Under the pieces are notes generated by a model, which saw only the letters and a program-made list of their open reading frames with translations, was not told the origin of the DNA and did not search any database. The position numbers and the translations under genes were made by a program. From Actinokineospora globicatena (lineage in GTDB: Bacteria; Actinomycetota; Actinomycetes; Mycobacteriales; Pseudonocardiaceae), in contig NZ_JAMTCR010000002.1 in the NCBI RefSeq assembly GCF_024171945.1, positions 186,001 through 250,000 of the forward strand: a stretch of 64,000 bases of DNA, written 5' to 3'. Shown here piece after piece: positions 56,375-64,000 of the stretch. Each line of letters starts with the position of its first letter. Position 1 is the stretch's first letter.

Positions 56375-57757
56375 ATGTCCTCCTTCCGCGAGCTGCTCGT
56401 GCCCGGCATGGCCGAGGTTGGGCGCGGTCAGCGTGGTCGCGCGCTAGAGGCAGCGGTACGGGCAGCGATCCGGGACGGGCGGCTGCCGCAAGGGACTCGG
56501 TTGCCGTCCACTCGCGACCTGGCTGTGCAGCTCGGGTTGTCGCGGGGCACGGTTAGTGCTGTCTACGCGCAGCTCGTCGCCGAGGGATACCTGCGCGCGA
56601 AGCACGGCTCAGGCACGACTGTCGCCACTACGCCCGTGAGTTCGGAGGTTGCGTCACCTCCGCCGGTGAAGACCGCTCCCCGGTGGCGCTATGACCTACG
56701 GCCAGGTGTTCCGGCTCTATCAGCGTTTCCCCGGGCAGAGTGGCAGGCCGCTACGCGAGCAGGACTGGCGACGCTGACCGACGACGACTTGGGCTATCCA
56801 GACCCGGCAGGTCTACCGGCATTGCGCACCGAGCTAGCCGCGTACCTGGGGCGCGCGCGGGCAGTGGAAGCGGCTGATGTCGTCGTCACCCACGGCGTCG
56901 CGGAGAGCCAGTCGCTGATGGCGCAGATCCTGCGGGCCGACGGGCACCGGACCATCGCGGTCGAGGACCCGACCCACCCGGGGTCCGCGGAGGCGCTGGC
57001 CGCGCACGGGTTGCGGCCGGTACCGGTGCCGGTCGACGAAGACGGCATGCGGGTGGACCTGTTGCCGCGCACGGGGTGTCGAGCCGTGCTGGTCACCTCG
57101 GCCCACCAGTTCCCGTTGGGCGTCGTCCTGAGCCCTCAGCGGCGCAGGGCCTTGGTGAGCTGGGCACGCGAACGCGACGGGTACGTTCTAGAGGACGACT
57201 ACGACGCCGAGCACCGGTACGACCGGCCAGCGGTAGGGACAACGCAGGTTCTTGACCGTGATCGGGTGGTCTACCTCGGGAGCGTTAGCAAGGTCTTGGC
57301 GCCCGCGATCCGGCTGGGGTGGATGGTGGTGCCCGCCGCGCTACGAGACCGGGTGGTCGACCACAAGAGGCTGTCCGACCTCGGCTGCTCCCCCATGCCC
57401 CAAGCCGCGCTGGCTCACTTGCTGCGCACCGGCGGGTACGACCGGCACCTTCGACGCAGCCGTCAGCTCTACCGGCGCCGTAGGGACGCTCTACTCGCTG
57501 CCGTCGCTGGCGAGCTCCCCGACTGGCAGCCGCACGGGGTCGCCGCAGGCCTGCATCTGGTGTTACGGCTACCGGAAGGCACTGACGACCGGGCGTTGCA
57601 GATAGAGCTCGCACAACGCGGGATCAACGCACCGGCGTTGTCCGGGTACGCGCTGTCGACCAGTCCGTTCCCGGGGTTGGTGCTGGGGTACGCGGCGCTG
57701 TCGGTGGACCGGCTGCGCGCCGCCGTCGCGGAGATCGCCTCGGTCAGCGCGCTCTGA
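56375..57757 (+). CDS. MocR/PdxR-family GntR-aminotransferase regulator
   Basis: 460 residues. N-terminal GntR winged helix (AIRDGRLPQGTRLPSTRDLAVQLGLSRGTVSAVYAQLVAEGYL), then a fold-type I aminotransferase domain with DLGYPDPAGLPALRTELAAYLGRARAV, EDDYDAEHRYD and the PLP lysine in YLGSVSKVLAPAIRLGWMV. PLP binding is expected to control DNA binding. Divergent from the EamA permease, its likely target. ATG start; its stop overlaps the small lipoprotein gene by 14 bp. Confidence 0.92.
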   Translation: MSSFRELLVPGMAEVGRGQRGRALEAAVRAAIRDGRLPQGTRLPSTRDLAVQLGLSRGTVSAVYAQLVAEGYLRAKHGSGTTVATTPVSSEVASPPPVKTAPRWRYDLRPGVPALSAFPRAEWQAATRAGLATLTDDDLGYPDPAGLPALRTELAAYLGRARAVEAADVVVTHGVAESQSLMAQILRADGHRTIAVEDPTHPGSAEALAAHGLRPVPVPVDEDGMRVDLLPRTGCRAVLVTSAHQFPLGVVLSPQRRRALVSWARERDGYVLEDDYDAEHRYDRPAVGTTQVLDRDRVVYLGSVSKVLAPAIRLGWMVVPAALRDRVVDHKRLSDLGCSPMPQAALAHLLRTGGYDRHLRRSRQLYRRRRDALLAAVAGELPDWQPHGVAAGLHLVLRLPEGTDDRALQIELAQRGINAPALSGYALSTSPFPGLVLGYAALSVDRLRAAVAEIASVSAL

Positions 57758-57929
57758 CCATCCACTGTGGAGGGCGCATCGGGTGCGCCTCGGTGGCCTG
57801 GTGCACCGGGGGCGCCATCGGGATCGCGATCCGGCTGCTGGGTTCCGCGCTGGGGGGTGTGCGGTCGGCACACCCGGCCACCACCGCGGCGGTCATCGTG
57901 AGGACTGCGGCGAGGACTAGACGCTTCAA
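57744..57929 (-). CDS. small lipoprotein
   Basis: 61 residues from TTG 57929, which has GGAG 6 nt upstream and gives the ideal lipoprotein signal (M)KRLVLAAVLTMTAAVVAGC with lipidation at C20; a GTG at 57941 would add four residues but has no ribosome-binding site. The mature part is a short Pro/Arg-rich sequence with no domain. Function unknown. Convergent overlap of 14 bp with the MocR gene. Confidence 0.7.
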   Translation of the reverse strand: MKRLVLAAVLTMTAAVVAGCADRTPPSAEPSSRIAIPMAPPVHQATEAHPMRPPQWMVRAR

Positions 57930-58048
57930 GGAGGGCTCCACTGGTACGAGGGGCTCATCCAGGTAGACGCGCGGACCGGACCGGGGTTGAGTCCGATTCC
58001 GATCTTCTTTCGGCTGCGGTTGTCAGTCCCTGCGGGCACCATGGCCCC

Positions 58049-59566
58049 ATGCTCACCCTGACCGATGTGGTCGCCGCCTCCGCCGAGGTCGGCGGCACCC
58101 GGTCGCGCCTGGCCAAAGTCGACACCCTCGGCGCGGTGCTGCGCCGCGCCGAGCAGGCCGAGATCGCCCCGCTGGTCGGGTTCCTCACCGGCTCACCGGT
58201 CCAGGGCCGCATCGGCACCGGCTGGCGCACGCTGGTCGCGGTCGACCTCCCACCCGCGACCGCGCCGACGCTGACCGTCTCCCAGGTCGACGCTGCCCTG
58301 ACCGGGTTGTCCCAGACTGCGGGAAAGGGCTCGGTCGCCACGCGCAGGCAGCTGCTCGACGACCTGTTCGGCGCCGCGACCGAACCGGAGCGCCGGTTCC
58401 TCGTCGCCCTGCTGACCGGCGAACTCCGCCAGGGCGCGCTGGAAGGGGTCATGCTCGACGCGGTCGCCAAGGCCGCCGGGACGCCGATCGCCGCCGTCCG
58501 CCGCGCGTTCATGCTTTCGGGACGCCTGCCCGCCACGGCGGTGGTCGCTCTCACCGGCGGTGACCTTGCCGCGATCGGCCTTGAGCTGCACCGCCCGGTC
58601 CGCCCGATGCTGGCCGCCCCCGGGGACTCCCTCGCCGACGCGCTGGCCCAGCTGACACCGTGCGCCGTCGAGTACAAACTGGACGGCGCCCGGATCCAGG
58701 TGCACAAAACCCCCGACCGGGTGACGGTCTACACCCGGTCGTTGCGCGAGATCACCGACAGCGTCCCCGAGCTGGTCGCCCTCGTGCGCGCCCTGCCCTG
58801 CGCCACGGCGGTCCTCGACGGCGAGACCCTCGCGATCACCGACGACGGCAGGCCCCGCCGGTTCCAGGACACGATGAGCCGCTTCGGCAGCACGGCCGAG
58901 GAACAGGTCAAGGCGCTGATGCTGCACCCGTTCTTCTTCGACTGCCTGCACCTCGACGGCGAGGACCTCATCGACCGGCCCCTGCGCGACCGGATCGAGG
59001 CGCTGCGCCGGGCCGTCGGTCCGCACGTGATCCCGGGCTTGGTCGACCCGTCGGCCGAGGAGGCGGAGGAGTTGGCGGCGCGTGCGCTGGCGGAGGGCCA
59101 CGAGGGGGTGATGGTGAAGGACCTGTCGTCGCCCTACGCGGCCGGGCGGCGGGGGAAGGCGTGGCAGAAGGTCAAGCCCGTCCACACCGTCGACCTGATC
59201 GTCATCGGCGCCGAATGGGGCCACGGCCGCCGCACCGGCTTCCTCTCCAACCTCCACCTGGCCGCCCGAGACCCCGACGGCGGCCCCCCGATCATGGTCG
59301 GCAAGACCTTCAAGGGCCTCACGGATGAACTGCTGCGCTGGCAAACCGACCACTTCCCGCAGTACCAGGTCGCGGCCGATTCCTGGTCGATCCAACTCCG
59401 CCCAGCACTCGTCGTCGAAATAGCCCTCGACGGCGTCCAATCCAGCACCCGCTACCCCGGCGGCCTAGCCCTCCGCTTCGCCCGGGTGATCCGCTACCGC
59501 CCCGACAAGTCCCCCACCGACGCCGACACCCTCACCACCCTGCAACGGATGCTCGGCTCCCCCTGA
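58049..59566 (+). CDS. ATP-dependent DNA ligase (LigB type)
   Basis: 505 residues. N-terminal helical DNA-binding domain, then nucleotidyltransferase motif I EYKLDGARIQVHK (adenylated K210), motif III VLDGETLAI, motif IV EGHEGVMVKDL, motif V GKAWQKVKP, and an OB fold ending in ALRFARVIRYRPDKSP. This is the LigB/archaeal-type architecture (Rv3062-like), distinct from LigC and LigD. It seals nicks in repair, beside the essential NAD-dependent LigA. ATG start. Confidence 0.94.
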   Translation: MLTLTDVVAASAEVGGTRSRLAKVDTLGAVLRRAEQAEIAPLVGFLTGSPVQGRIGTGWRTLVAVDLPPATAPTLTVSQVDAALTGLSQTAGKGSVATRRQLLDDLFGAATEPERRFLVALLTGELRQGALEGVMLDAVAKAAGTPIAAVRRAFMLSGRLPATAVVALTGGDLAAIGLELHRPVRPMLAAPGDSLADALAQLTPCAVEYKLDGARIQVHKTPDRVTVYTRSLREITDSVPELVALVRALPCATAVLDGETLAITDDGRPRRFQDTMSRFGSTAEEQVKALMLHPFFFDCLHLDGEDLIDRPLRDRIEALRRAVGPHVIPGLVDPSAEEAEELAARALAEGHEGVMVKDLSSPYAAGRRGKAWQKVKPVHTVDLIVIGAEWGHGRRTGFLSNLHLAARDPDGGPPIMVGKTFKGLTDELLRWQTDHFPQYQVAADSWSIQLRPALVVEIALDGVQSSTRYPGGLALRFARVIRYRPDKSPTDADTLTTLQRMLGSP

Positions 59567-59767
59567 CCCTGGGCCTCAACTCCGCCACGGCCACTCGCCT
59601 TGAGCGGTCTCGTCCGCGGCTCTGCTTTGCCGCCGCCCTGCTTTGCCGCCGCCCAGCCATGTGCCGCGCCCTCACCCTGCCGCTGGCGAACATTCGTTCC
59701 CAGCCAGAACCCCCGCGCGGACCAAACCAGCGCCCCACCCAGCCCCTCAGCGCGACTCGAACCAGCC

Positions 59768-59922
59768 CCGAGCCGCCGTTCCGGAGGCTGCCCCCGCGAA
59801 CCCCAGCCCCCACCCTGTCCCGGGGGGCGTCCCCAGGCCCAGTCTACAAGGACCCCCTCCCCCGAAGGGGTGACGGCGAAAACCTGTGGATAACTCGACC
59901 CCTTGTGGACAACGCGACCTGG
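59768..59922 (-). repeat. dispersed DnaA-box repeat, copy C (gap 59567-59958)
   Basis: Reverse orientation. On the minus strand: TTGTCCACA (59912-59904) and TTATCCACA (59893-59885), the GGTTTTCGCCGTCACCCCTT segment, GGGGGTCCTTGTAGACTG, the CGCCCCCCGG hairpin and G-tracts. About 95 percent identical to copy B by eye. The remainder of the gap between the ligase and GNAT genes, which converge, has no gene. Confidence 0.88.
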
Positions 59923-59958
59923 GCAGAGTCGGGGGCAGGAAGAGCGAGCAAGCGGGAT

Positions 59959-60498
59959 TCACCCGGTGGAGGCGGCGAACTCGGTGGCCAGGAGGCTCAT
60001 GACGTACATGTCGTGTAGTCGGCCGTCGCGGCGGTGGACCTCGCGGAGGCGGCCCTCTTCGACGAAGCCGAGCTTGCGGTAGAGGTGGATGGCGGCCTCG
60101 TTGTCGACGACCACGGAGAGCTGGATGGCGTGCAGCCGCATGTCCTCGAAGCCCCAGTGGCACATGAGCCGCAGCGCCTCGGTGGCGTAGCCCTTGTTCC
60201 AGGTGTCGGGGTCGCCGAGGTAGATGTCGAGTTCGGCGCGGCCGCTCTCGGGGTGCGCGTCGCGCAGGGCGATGTAGCCGACCAGCCGGGACTCGGCGGT
60301 GGTCTCGATCGCGAACCGGCAGCGCTCGTAGCTGTTCGGTGCGAAGTCCGCGAAGCGCTTGCGCAGCTGGGCGCGAGACTCGGGGTACGAGGTCCCCATC
60401 CAGCGCATGGCGTGCTCGTCGTGGTGCCAGCGCCAGAACGCGTCGGCGTCTTCCGGCTCGATCGCCCGCAACCGCACCCGCTCACCGATGAGGGTCAT
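59959..60498 (-). CDS. GNAT-family acetyltransferase (RimJ/RimL-like)
   Basis: 179 residues. MTLIGERVRLRAIEPEDADAFWRWHHDEHAMRWMG, then ELDIYLGDPDTWNKGYATEALRLMCHWGFEDMRLHAIQLSVVVDNEAAIHLYRKLGFVEEGRLRE: motif A with the acetyl-CoA-binding W-N-K-G-Y-A-T-E-A and motif B N-x-x-A-I-x-L-Y-x-K-L-G-F. N-terminal-acetylase-like subgroup. Substrate unknown. ATG 60498 is supported by AGGG upstream; a GTG at 60507 is the alternative. Confidence 0.92.
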   Translation of the reverse strand: MTLIGERVRLRAIEPEDADAFWRWHHDEHAMRWMGTSYPESRAQLRKRFADFAPNSYERCRFAIETTAESRLVGYIALRDAHPESGRAELDIYLGDPDTWNKGYATEALRLMCHWGFEDMRLHAIQLSVVVDNEAAIHLYRKLGFVEEGRLREVHRRDGRLHDMYVMSLLATEFAASTG

Positions 60499-60538
60499 AC
60501 CCGTCACCCTAGAACCGCGCCACCACCGGATTTACAGG

Positions 60539-60562
60539 TGTAACGTTGTAATCAGGTAATCG
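60539..60562 (+). promoter_or_regulatory. tandem 8-bp repeats before the RHH-like gene
   Basis: TGTAACGT, TGTAATCA and GGTAATCG follow each other with exact 8-bp periodicity, ending at the ribosome-binding site of the next gene. Tandem sites about 8 bp apart are the form bound by ribbon-helix-helix proteins, so this may be an autoregulatory operator. Confidence 0.5.
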
Positions 60563-60574
60563 AGAGGAATGGTC

Positions 60575-61078
60575 ATGTCCGACGACGTCACCGCCTGGTT
60601 CTCCGGGCGGCTGCCCGACACCTGGTTCACCGAGAAGCCCGTCATCACCGTCGACCGGGAGGAGATCCTGCTGGTCGGAACCCTGCCCGCGCTGGCGGAG
60701 GAGTTCCCCGACGAGGCCGCGACCGCCGCGGCGGAGTCCGGCCGCATCGCGCGGTGGCGGGAGGAGACCAGGGAACACCGCATCGAGATCGCCCGGCAGG
60801 CCGAACACCGCTACGGCCGCAAGGTCGCCTGGGGCGCGCGGCTCGGCGGCACCGAGGAACTGTTCACCACGCTCTCGGTCCCCGTCATGACCCGCCTGCG
60901 CCAGCCGGAACGCCGCACCCTCGACACCCTCGTCGACGCCGGTGTCGCCCGCTCCCGCTCCGACGCCCTCGCCTGGGCCGTCCGCCTCGTCGGCAAGCAC
61001 GCCGAGGAGTGGCTAGCGGACCTGCGCACCGCGATGACCACGGTGGAGGACCTGCGCACCAAGGGCCCGAACCTCTAG
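60575..61078 (+). CDS. conserved hypothetical with RHH-like C-terminal region
   Basis: 167 residues. Opening SDDVTAWFSGRLPDTWFTEKPVITVDREEILLVGTLP is a motif I recall from many actinobacterial hypothetical proteins. Residues about 105-145, SVPVMTRLRQPERRTLDTLVDAGVARSRSDALAWAVRLVGKH, read as a ribbon-helix-helix: a beta strand then two helices with an S-R-S-D-A-L turn. ATG 60575 has GAGAGGA 7 nt upstream; ATG 60569 overlaps that site and was rejected. No toxin-like gene follows; the next gene is convergent and shares CTAG at the stops. Confidence 0.75.
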   Translation: MSDDVTAWFSGRLPDTWFTEKPVITVDREEILLVGTLPALAEEFPDEAATAAAESGRIARWREETREHRIEIARQAEHRYGRKVAWGARLGGTEELFTTLSVPVMTRLRQPERRTLDTLVDAGVARSRSDALAWAVRLVGKHAEEWLADLRTAMTTVEDLRTKGPNL

Positions 61079-61362
61079 TCGGCCCACCGGAACCAGGCCT
61101 CAGCCCCATCGATGTGCAAGAGGAAGTGGCTCACCGGCCCGTCCGGCGACACCAACGCCAACGGCCCGGTGACCTTCTCGTACACCGACTCCCACTCCTC
61201 GTGCCCGTCATCGGCACTGAGCAACTCAAGCTCCCGGTCGAACAACGGCTTGAACTCGCCAAACCCCGCCTGAGCCTCGAAATCCCCGTAGAGCCACGGG
61301 AAGTCCCGATCGGTGATCGTGATCTCCCCGATCAACCCGTCCCCGCGCACCAACCGCCACAC
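61075..61362 (-). CDS. hypothetical protein
   Basis: 95 residues from GTG 61362, giving (V)WRLVRGDGLIGEITITDRDFPWLYGDFEAQAGFGEFKPLFDRELELL, a single small beta/alpha domain ending in FLLHIDGAEAWFRWAD. A GTG at 61371 would add three residues and is closer to GGAGGG. Actinobacterial relatives with the same W-R-L-V...D-F-P-W-L-Y-G core exist in my memory but without function. Its TAG stop shares the palindrome CTAG with the upstream convergent gene. Confidence 0.72.
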   Translation of the reverse strand: MWRLVRGDGLIGEITITDRDFPWLYGDFEAQAGFGEFKPLFDRELELLSADDGHEEWESVYEKVTGPLALVSPDGPVSHFLLHIDGAEAWFRWAD

Positions 61363-61600
61363 CTCAGGCACGTACCCTCCGCTCCCGTCCACACCAGACA
61401 CACCCCCCCCACACCGCCTACCAGCCCGGCACCGGCGACCCGCCGCCGCCCCCGCCCGCCAAGCCCCCTGCGATGTCAACCTCGCGACCTCGGCTCGCCA
61501 GGCCCACCCCTGCGGGTGCCGACCTCGCGACCTCCACACCAGCGCCCGTCACACCTTCGGGCGAAGCCCCTTGACGTTCCCGGGGGCCACCCCCAAGCCT

Positions 61601-61712
61601 GGCCCGGCCCCCACCCTCTCCGGGGGGCGTCCCTGGGCCAGTCTACCGGGACCCCCCGACAGTGGATCTTGGAAGCACCCCCGCAGAGATCCACATGTGG
61701 ATAACTTCTGTC
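61601..61712 (-). repeat. dispersed DnaA-box repeat, copy D (gap 61363-61913)
   Basis: Reverse orientation. On the minus strand a TTATCCACA (61704-61696) abuts an inverted box (61695-61687), as in copy A; then GGGGGTGCTTCCAAGATCCA, GGGGGTCCCGGTAGACTG, CCCAGGGACGCCCCCCGG and GAGAGGGTGGGGGCCGGG. It is the only copy located between divergent genes, upstream of the RNA-repair pair. Apart from this and the palindrome at 61841-61869 the gap contains no gene. Confidence 0.85.
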
Positions 61713-61840
61713 ACCCAGAAGAGGGGAATCGAGGGGGTGGCGATGGGAGAAACCGCTGGTCGGAGGGCATGTAGGTCGCACAGAGAGCGCCGGAGAGGGC
61801 AGGTTGCCGGGCGGGTGATCATCATGGCGGGGAATCGGCG

Positions 61841-61869
61841 TCAAAGTGTCCATAGTGGACTCAAAGTGC
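61841..61869. promoter_or_regulatory. palindrome flanked by CAAAGTG repeats before hen1
   Basis: GTCCATAGTGGAC (61848-61860) is an inverted repeat with a 3-bp centre, flanked on both sides by TCAAAGTG in direct orientation (61841-61848 and 61861-61868). It lies about 45 bp upstream of the hen1 start, a suitable place for an operator of the RNA-repair genes. No regulator gene is visible nearby. Confidence 0.45.
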
Positions 61870-61913
61870 AAACCGGGTGTCAGGGGGTGGGGTGGTTTGC
61901 CAGACTCGGGGGT

Positions 61914-63245
61914 GTGCTGCTGACCGTCTCGACTTCGACATGTCCGGCTACTGATTTGGGCTATTTGCTGTTCAAGCATCCTGACCGGGCGCAGGTGTTC
62001 TCGGTGGCGTCTGGGGTTGCGCATGTGTTCTACCCGCGAGCGGACGAGGCGGTGTGTACGGCGGCGTTGTTGCTAGAGGTGGATCCGATCACGCTGGCTA
62101 AGAGCCGGCCGGGTAGCACCTATGTCGACGATCGTCCCTATGCGTCTGGGTCGTTGATGGCAGTTGCGATCGGGACGGTGTTTCGGACCGCGATGAACGG
62201 GCGTTGCGATGCGCGGCCGGAGTTGGCGCAAACGGCGATCCCGTTGAGCATCCACCTGCCCTCGGTGGCCATCCAGGGTGCCGATGACCTCGCCGAGCGG
62301 TTGTTCGGGCCGTTGGGGTGGCACGTTGAGTGCGCTCCCGTGGCGTTGGACCCGGAGTTCCCCGCGTGGGGCAATTCGCGGTTCGTCAGCCTGCGGTTGA
62401 CCGGCGAGCACCGGTTGGCCGACGCGTTGCGGCACCTCTACGTGATGTTGCCGGTGCTCGACGACACGAAGCATTACTGGGTCGGCGAGGAGGAAGTTGC
62501 GAAGTTGGTCCGCGCGGGTGGCGAGTGGTTGACCACCCACCCCGAGCGGGAGTTCGTGAGCCGCCGGTACCTCGCCCACCAGCGCGGGTACGTGCGCAGC
62601 GCGCTGTCCGCCCTCGACGGGACCATCCCCGACGAGGAGCCCCGGACGAACCGGCCGCTGGCGGTGGTTCGGGCCGAGGCCGTGGTCGCCGCGTTGCGCG
62701 AGGTCGGGGCCCGCCGGGTGCTCGACCTGGGGTGCGGCGGCGGCGCGTTGCTGGAGCGACTGGTCGCGGACACCTCGTTCACCGAGATCGTCGGCACCGA
62801 CGTCTCGGCGGGAGCGTTGGACGCGGCCGAGCGCAGGCTCGCCAAGCTGCCGGACCGAGCCAGGTCGCGCGTCGCGTTGCGGCACTCGTCGTTGACCTAC
62901 ACCGATCCCGAGTTGGCCGGGTTCGACGCGGCCGTCCTGATGGAGGTCGTCGAGCACGTCGACCCGCCGCGACTGCCCGCGGTGGAACGGGTCGTGTTCG
63001 GTGTCGCCAAACCCACGCATGTCGTCGTGACCACGCCGAACGTCGAGTACAACCCTTTGCTGGGCGAGCAGAAGTCCCGGCACCCGGACCACCGTTTCGA
63101 ATGGACCCGGGCGGAGTTCCAGGACTGGGCCAACGCCGTGGCCGAGCGCAACGACTACACCGTCCGATTTGGACCCGTCGGACCCGTCGACCCCGACCTG
63201 GGACCAGCGACCCAGCTGGCCGTGTTCAGCAAGAAGGAGGCGTAG
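61914..63245 (+). CDS. hen1: 3'-terminal RNA ribose 2'-O-methyltransferase Hen1
   Basis: 443 residues from GTG 61914, giving (V)LLTVSTSTCPATDLGYLLFKHPDR, the usual Hen1 N-terminus; the frame open further upstream crosses repeat D and was rejected. The N-terminal half is the bacterial Hen1 N domain that binds Pnkp. The methyltransferase half has VLDLGCGGGALLERL (SAM) and the metal site in LMEVVEHVD with a distal His in KSRHPDHRFEWTRAEF. It methylates the 3' end at a break before ligation by Pnkp. Confidence 0.95.
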   Translation: MLLTVSTSTCPATDLGYLLFKHPDRAQVFSVASGVAHVFYPRADEAVCTAALLLEVDPITLAKSRPGSTYVDDRPYASGSLMAVAIGTVFRTAMNGRCDARPELAQTAIPLSIHLPSVAIQGADDLAERLFGPLGWHVECAPVALDPEFPAWGNSRFVSLRLTGEHRLADALRHLYVMLPVLDDTKHYWVGEEEVAKLVRAGGEWLTTHPEREFVSRRYLAHQRGYVRSALSALDGTIPDEEPRTNRPLAVVRAEAVVAALREVGARRVLDLGCGGGALLERLVADTSFTEIVGTDVSAGALDAAERRLAKLPDRARSRVALRHSSLTYTDPELAGFDAAVLMEVVEHVDPPRLPAVERVVFGVAKPTHVVVTTPNVEYNPLLGEQKSRHPDHRFEWTRAEFQDWANAVAERNDYTVRFGPVGPVDPDLGPATQLAVFSKKEA

Positions 63246-64000
63246 ATGGACCTCACCATCCCCGACATGGCCTTGGTGGTGCTGATCGGCGCCTCCGGCT
63301 CGGGCAAGTCGACCTTCGCGCGCAAGCACTTCGCGGGCACCCAGGTGCTCTCCAGCGACTTCTTCCGCGGCCTGGTCAGCGACGACGAGAACAACCAGGC
63401 CGCCTCGGCTGAGGCGTTCGACGCGTTGCACTACATCGCAGGCAAACGGCTGCGGGCAGGCCTGGTCACCGTGGTCGACGCGACCAACACCCAGCGCGGC
63501 CCACGGGCGGAGCTGGTGCGACTGGCCAAGGCGCACGACGTGCTGCCGGTCGCGATCGTGTTGGACCTGCCGGAGCAGGTTTGCTTGCGGCGCAACGAGG
63601 CCAGGCCGGACCGCGACTTCGGGGCGCACGTGGTCAAGCGGCACGTGGACGAGCTGCGCCGTTCGGTGCGGTCGCTCAACAAGGAGGGCTTCCGCCGGGT
63701 GCACGTGCTGCGCGGCGAGTCCGAAGTGGACGAGGCGCGCATCGTCGTCGAGCCGCTGCGCAACGACCTGCGTGGCGAGACCGGTCCGTTCGACGTGATC
63801 GGTGACGTGCATGGCTGCCGCGCGGAGCTGGAGGAGTTGCTCGGCGAACTGGGTTACGCCATCGACCGCGACGAGCAGGGACGAGCGGTCGGCGCGGCGC
63901 ACCCGGCTGGGCGGCGCGCGGTCTTCGTCGGCGACCTGGTCGACCGCGGACCGGACACCCCCGGGGTGCTGCGGCTGGCGATGGGCATGGTCGAGTCCGG
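63246..64000 (+). CDS. pnkp: polynucleotide kinase-phosphatase Pnkp (3' part beyond window)
   Basis: First 251 residues of a protein that continues past the right edge. Kinase P-loop GASGSGKST (15-23) and VVDATNTQRGPRAELVRLA, then from about 182 the calcineurin-type phosphatase: FDVIGDVHG and FVGDLVDRGPDTPG. The C-terminal ligase-adenylyltransferase domain expected for Pnkp is outside the window. ATG is preceded by AAGGAGG and starts directly after the hen1 stop. With Hen1 it repairs tRNAs and other RNAs cut by ribotoxins. Confidence 0.95.
   Translation, partial: MDLTIPDMALVVLIGASGSGKSTFARKHFAGTQVLSSDFFRGLVSDDENNQAASAEAFDALHYIAGKRLRAGLVTVVDATNTQRGPRAELVRLAKAHDVLPVAIVLDLPEQVCLRRNEARPDRDFGAHVVKRHVDELRRSVRSLNKEGFRRVHVLRGESEVDEARIVVEPLRNDLRGETGPFDVIGDVHGCRAELEELLGELGYAIDRDEQGRAVGAAHPAGRRAVFVGDLVDRGPDTPGVLRLAMGMVES

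Noticed and set aside
59740-59770. GGTTCGAGTC on the minus strand, resembling a tRNA T-loop
   Set aside because: No pairing T-stem, acceptor stem or anticodon arm around it.
61662-61913. N-terminal extension of hen1 into repeat D
   Set aside because: The extension translates the repeat itself; Hen1 proteins start with LLTxSTxxxPATDLGYLL, which matches GTG 61914.

Overview
The window is 64 kb of GC-rich actinobacterial chromosome: many GTG starts, tight 4-bp ATGA/GTGA gene overlaps, secreted Thr/Pro-rich proteins, and no rRNA or tRNA gene that I can see. Gene content points to a filamentous actinomycete of the order Pseudonocardiales (relatives such as Actinokineospora, Saccharothrix or Lentzea); this placement is inference. 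The block from about 35 to 57 kb carries the same gene set as the Mycobacterium tuberculosis Rv1085c-Rv1112 neighbourhood (hemolysin III, Z-prenyl synthase, PhoH2, XseA/XseB, Rv1109c-like, IspH, DUF4245, GlpX, fumarase; YchF lies at 22-23 kb), so it is core chromosome with accessory genes interspersed.

Layout. 0-2.2 kb: a run of minus-strand immunity-type genes (DUF4240, SUKH/SMI1-KNR4) cut by the left edge. 2.2-7.8 kb: Nudix hydrolase, an OmpR-type two-component system and a divergent LolA-like/ABC exporter operon, with phased direct repeats between them. 8.3-12.6 kb: a TPP-riboswitch-headed thiamine ABC importer whose ATPase gene is separated from the rest by an oppositely oriented hydrolase. 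13.5-17 kb: a zinc-ribbon/vWA-like protein coupled to an Hsp70-like ATPase, then a Clp-N/HTH protein with two perfect operator palindromes. 17-21.5 kb: a RiPP locus with XRE regulator, radical SAM/SPASM maturase, a 53-residue precursor with W-G-R, Y-K-D and F-T-K motifs, a phosphotransferase and, further on, an ATP-grasp protein; an Imm1-like remnant lies between the last two. 21.6-34.2 kb: HAD phosphatase, YchF, a secreted subtilase, Ada-AlkA fusion, SbcDC and RmuC. 35-58 kb: conserved core genes with an ABC-2 exporter, GuaB1, a secreted papain-like protease with a coupled membrane partner, and a MocR regulator divergent from an EamA permease. 58-64 kb: ATP-dependent DNA ligase, GNAT, a ribbon-helix-helix-like protein, and the Hen1/Pnkp RNA-repair pair cut by the right edge.

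The most unusual signal is a dispersed intergenic repeat with four copies (about 7.95, 35.15, 59.85 and 61.65 kb). Each has a consensus DnaA-box pair, a conserved GGGGGTCC-N3-TAGACTG core, a GC hairpin and a run of G-tracts. Three of the four lie between convergent genes. A separate 145-bp inverted-repeat element lies between alkA and sbcC. DNA-repair functions are over-represented (Ada-AlkA, SbcDC, RmuC, XseAB, LigB-type ligase, Nudix, Hen1/Pnkp).
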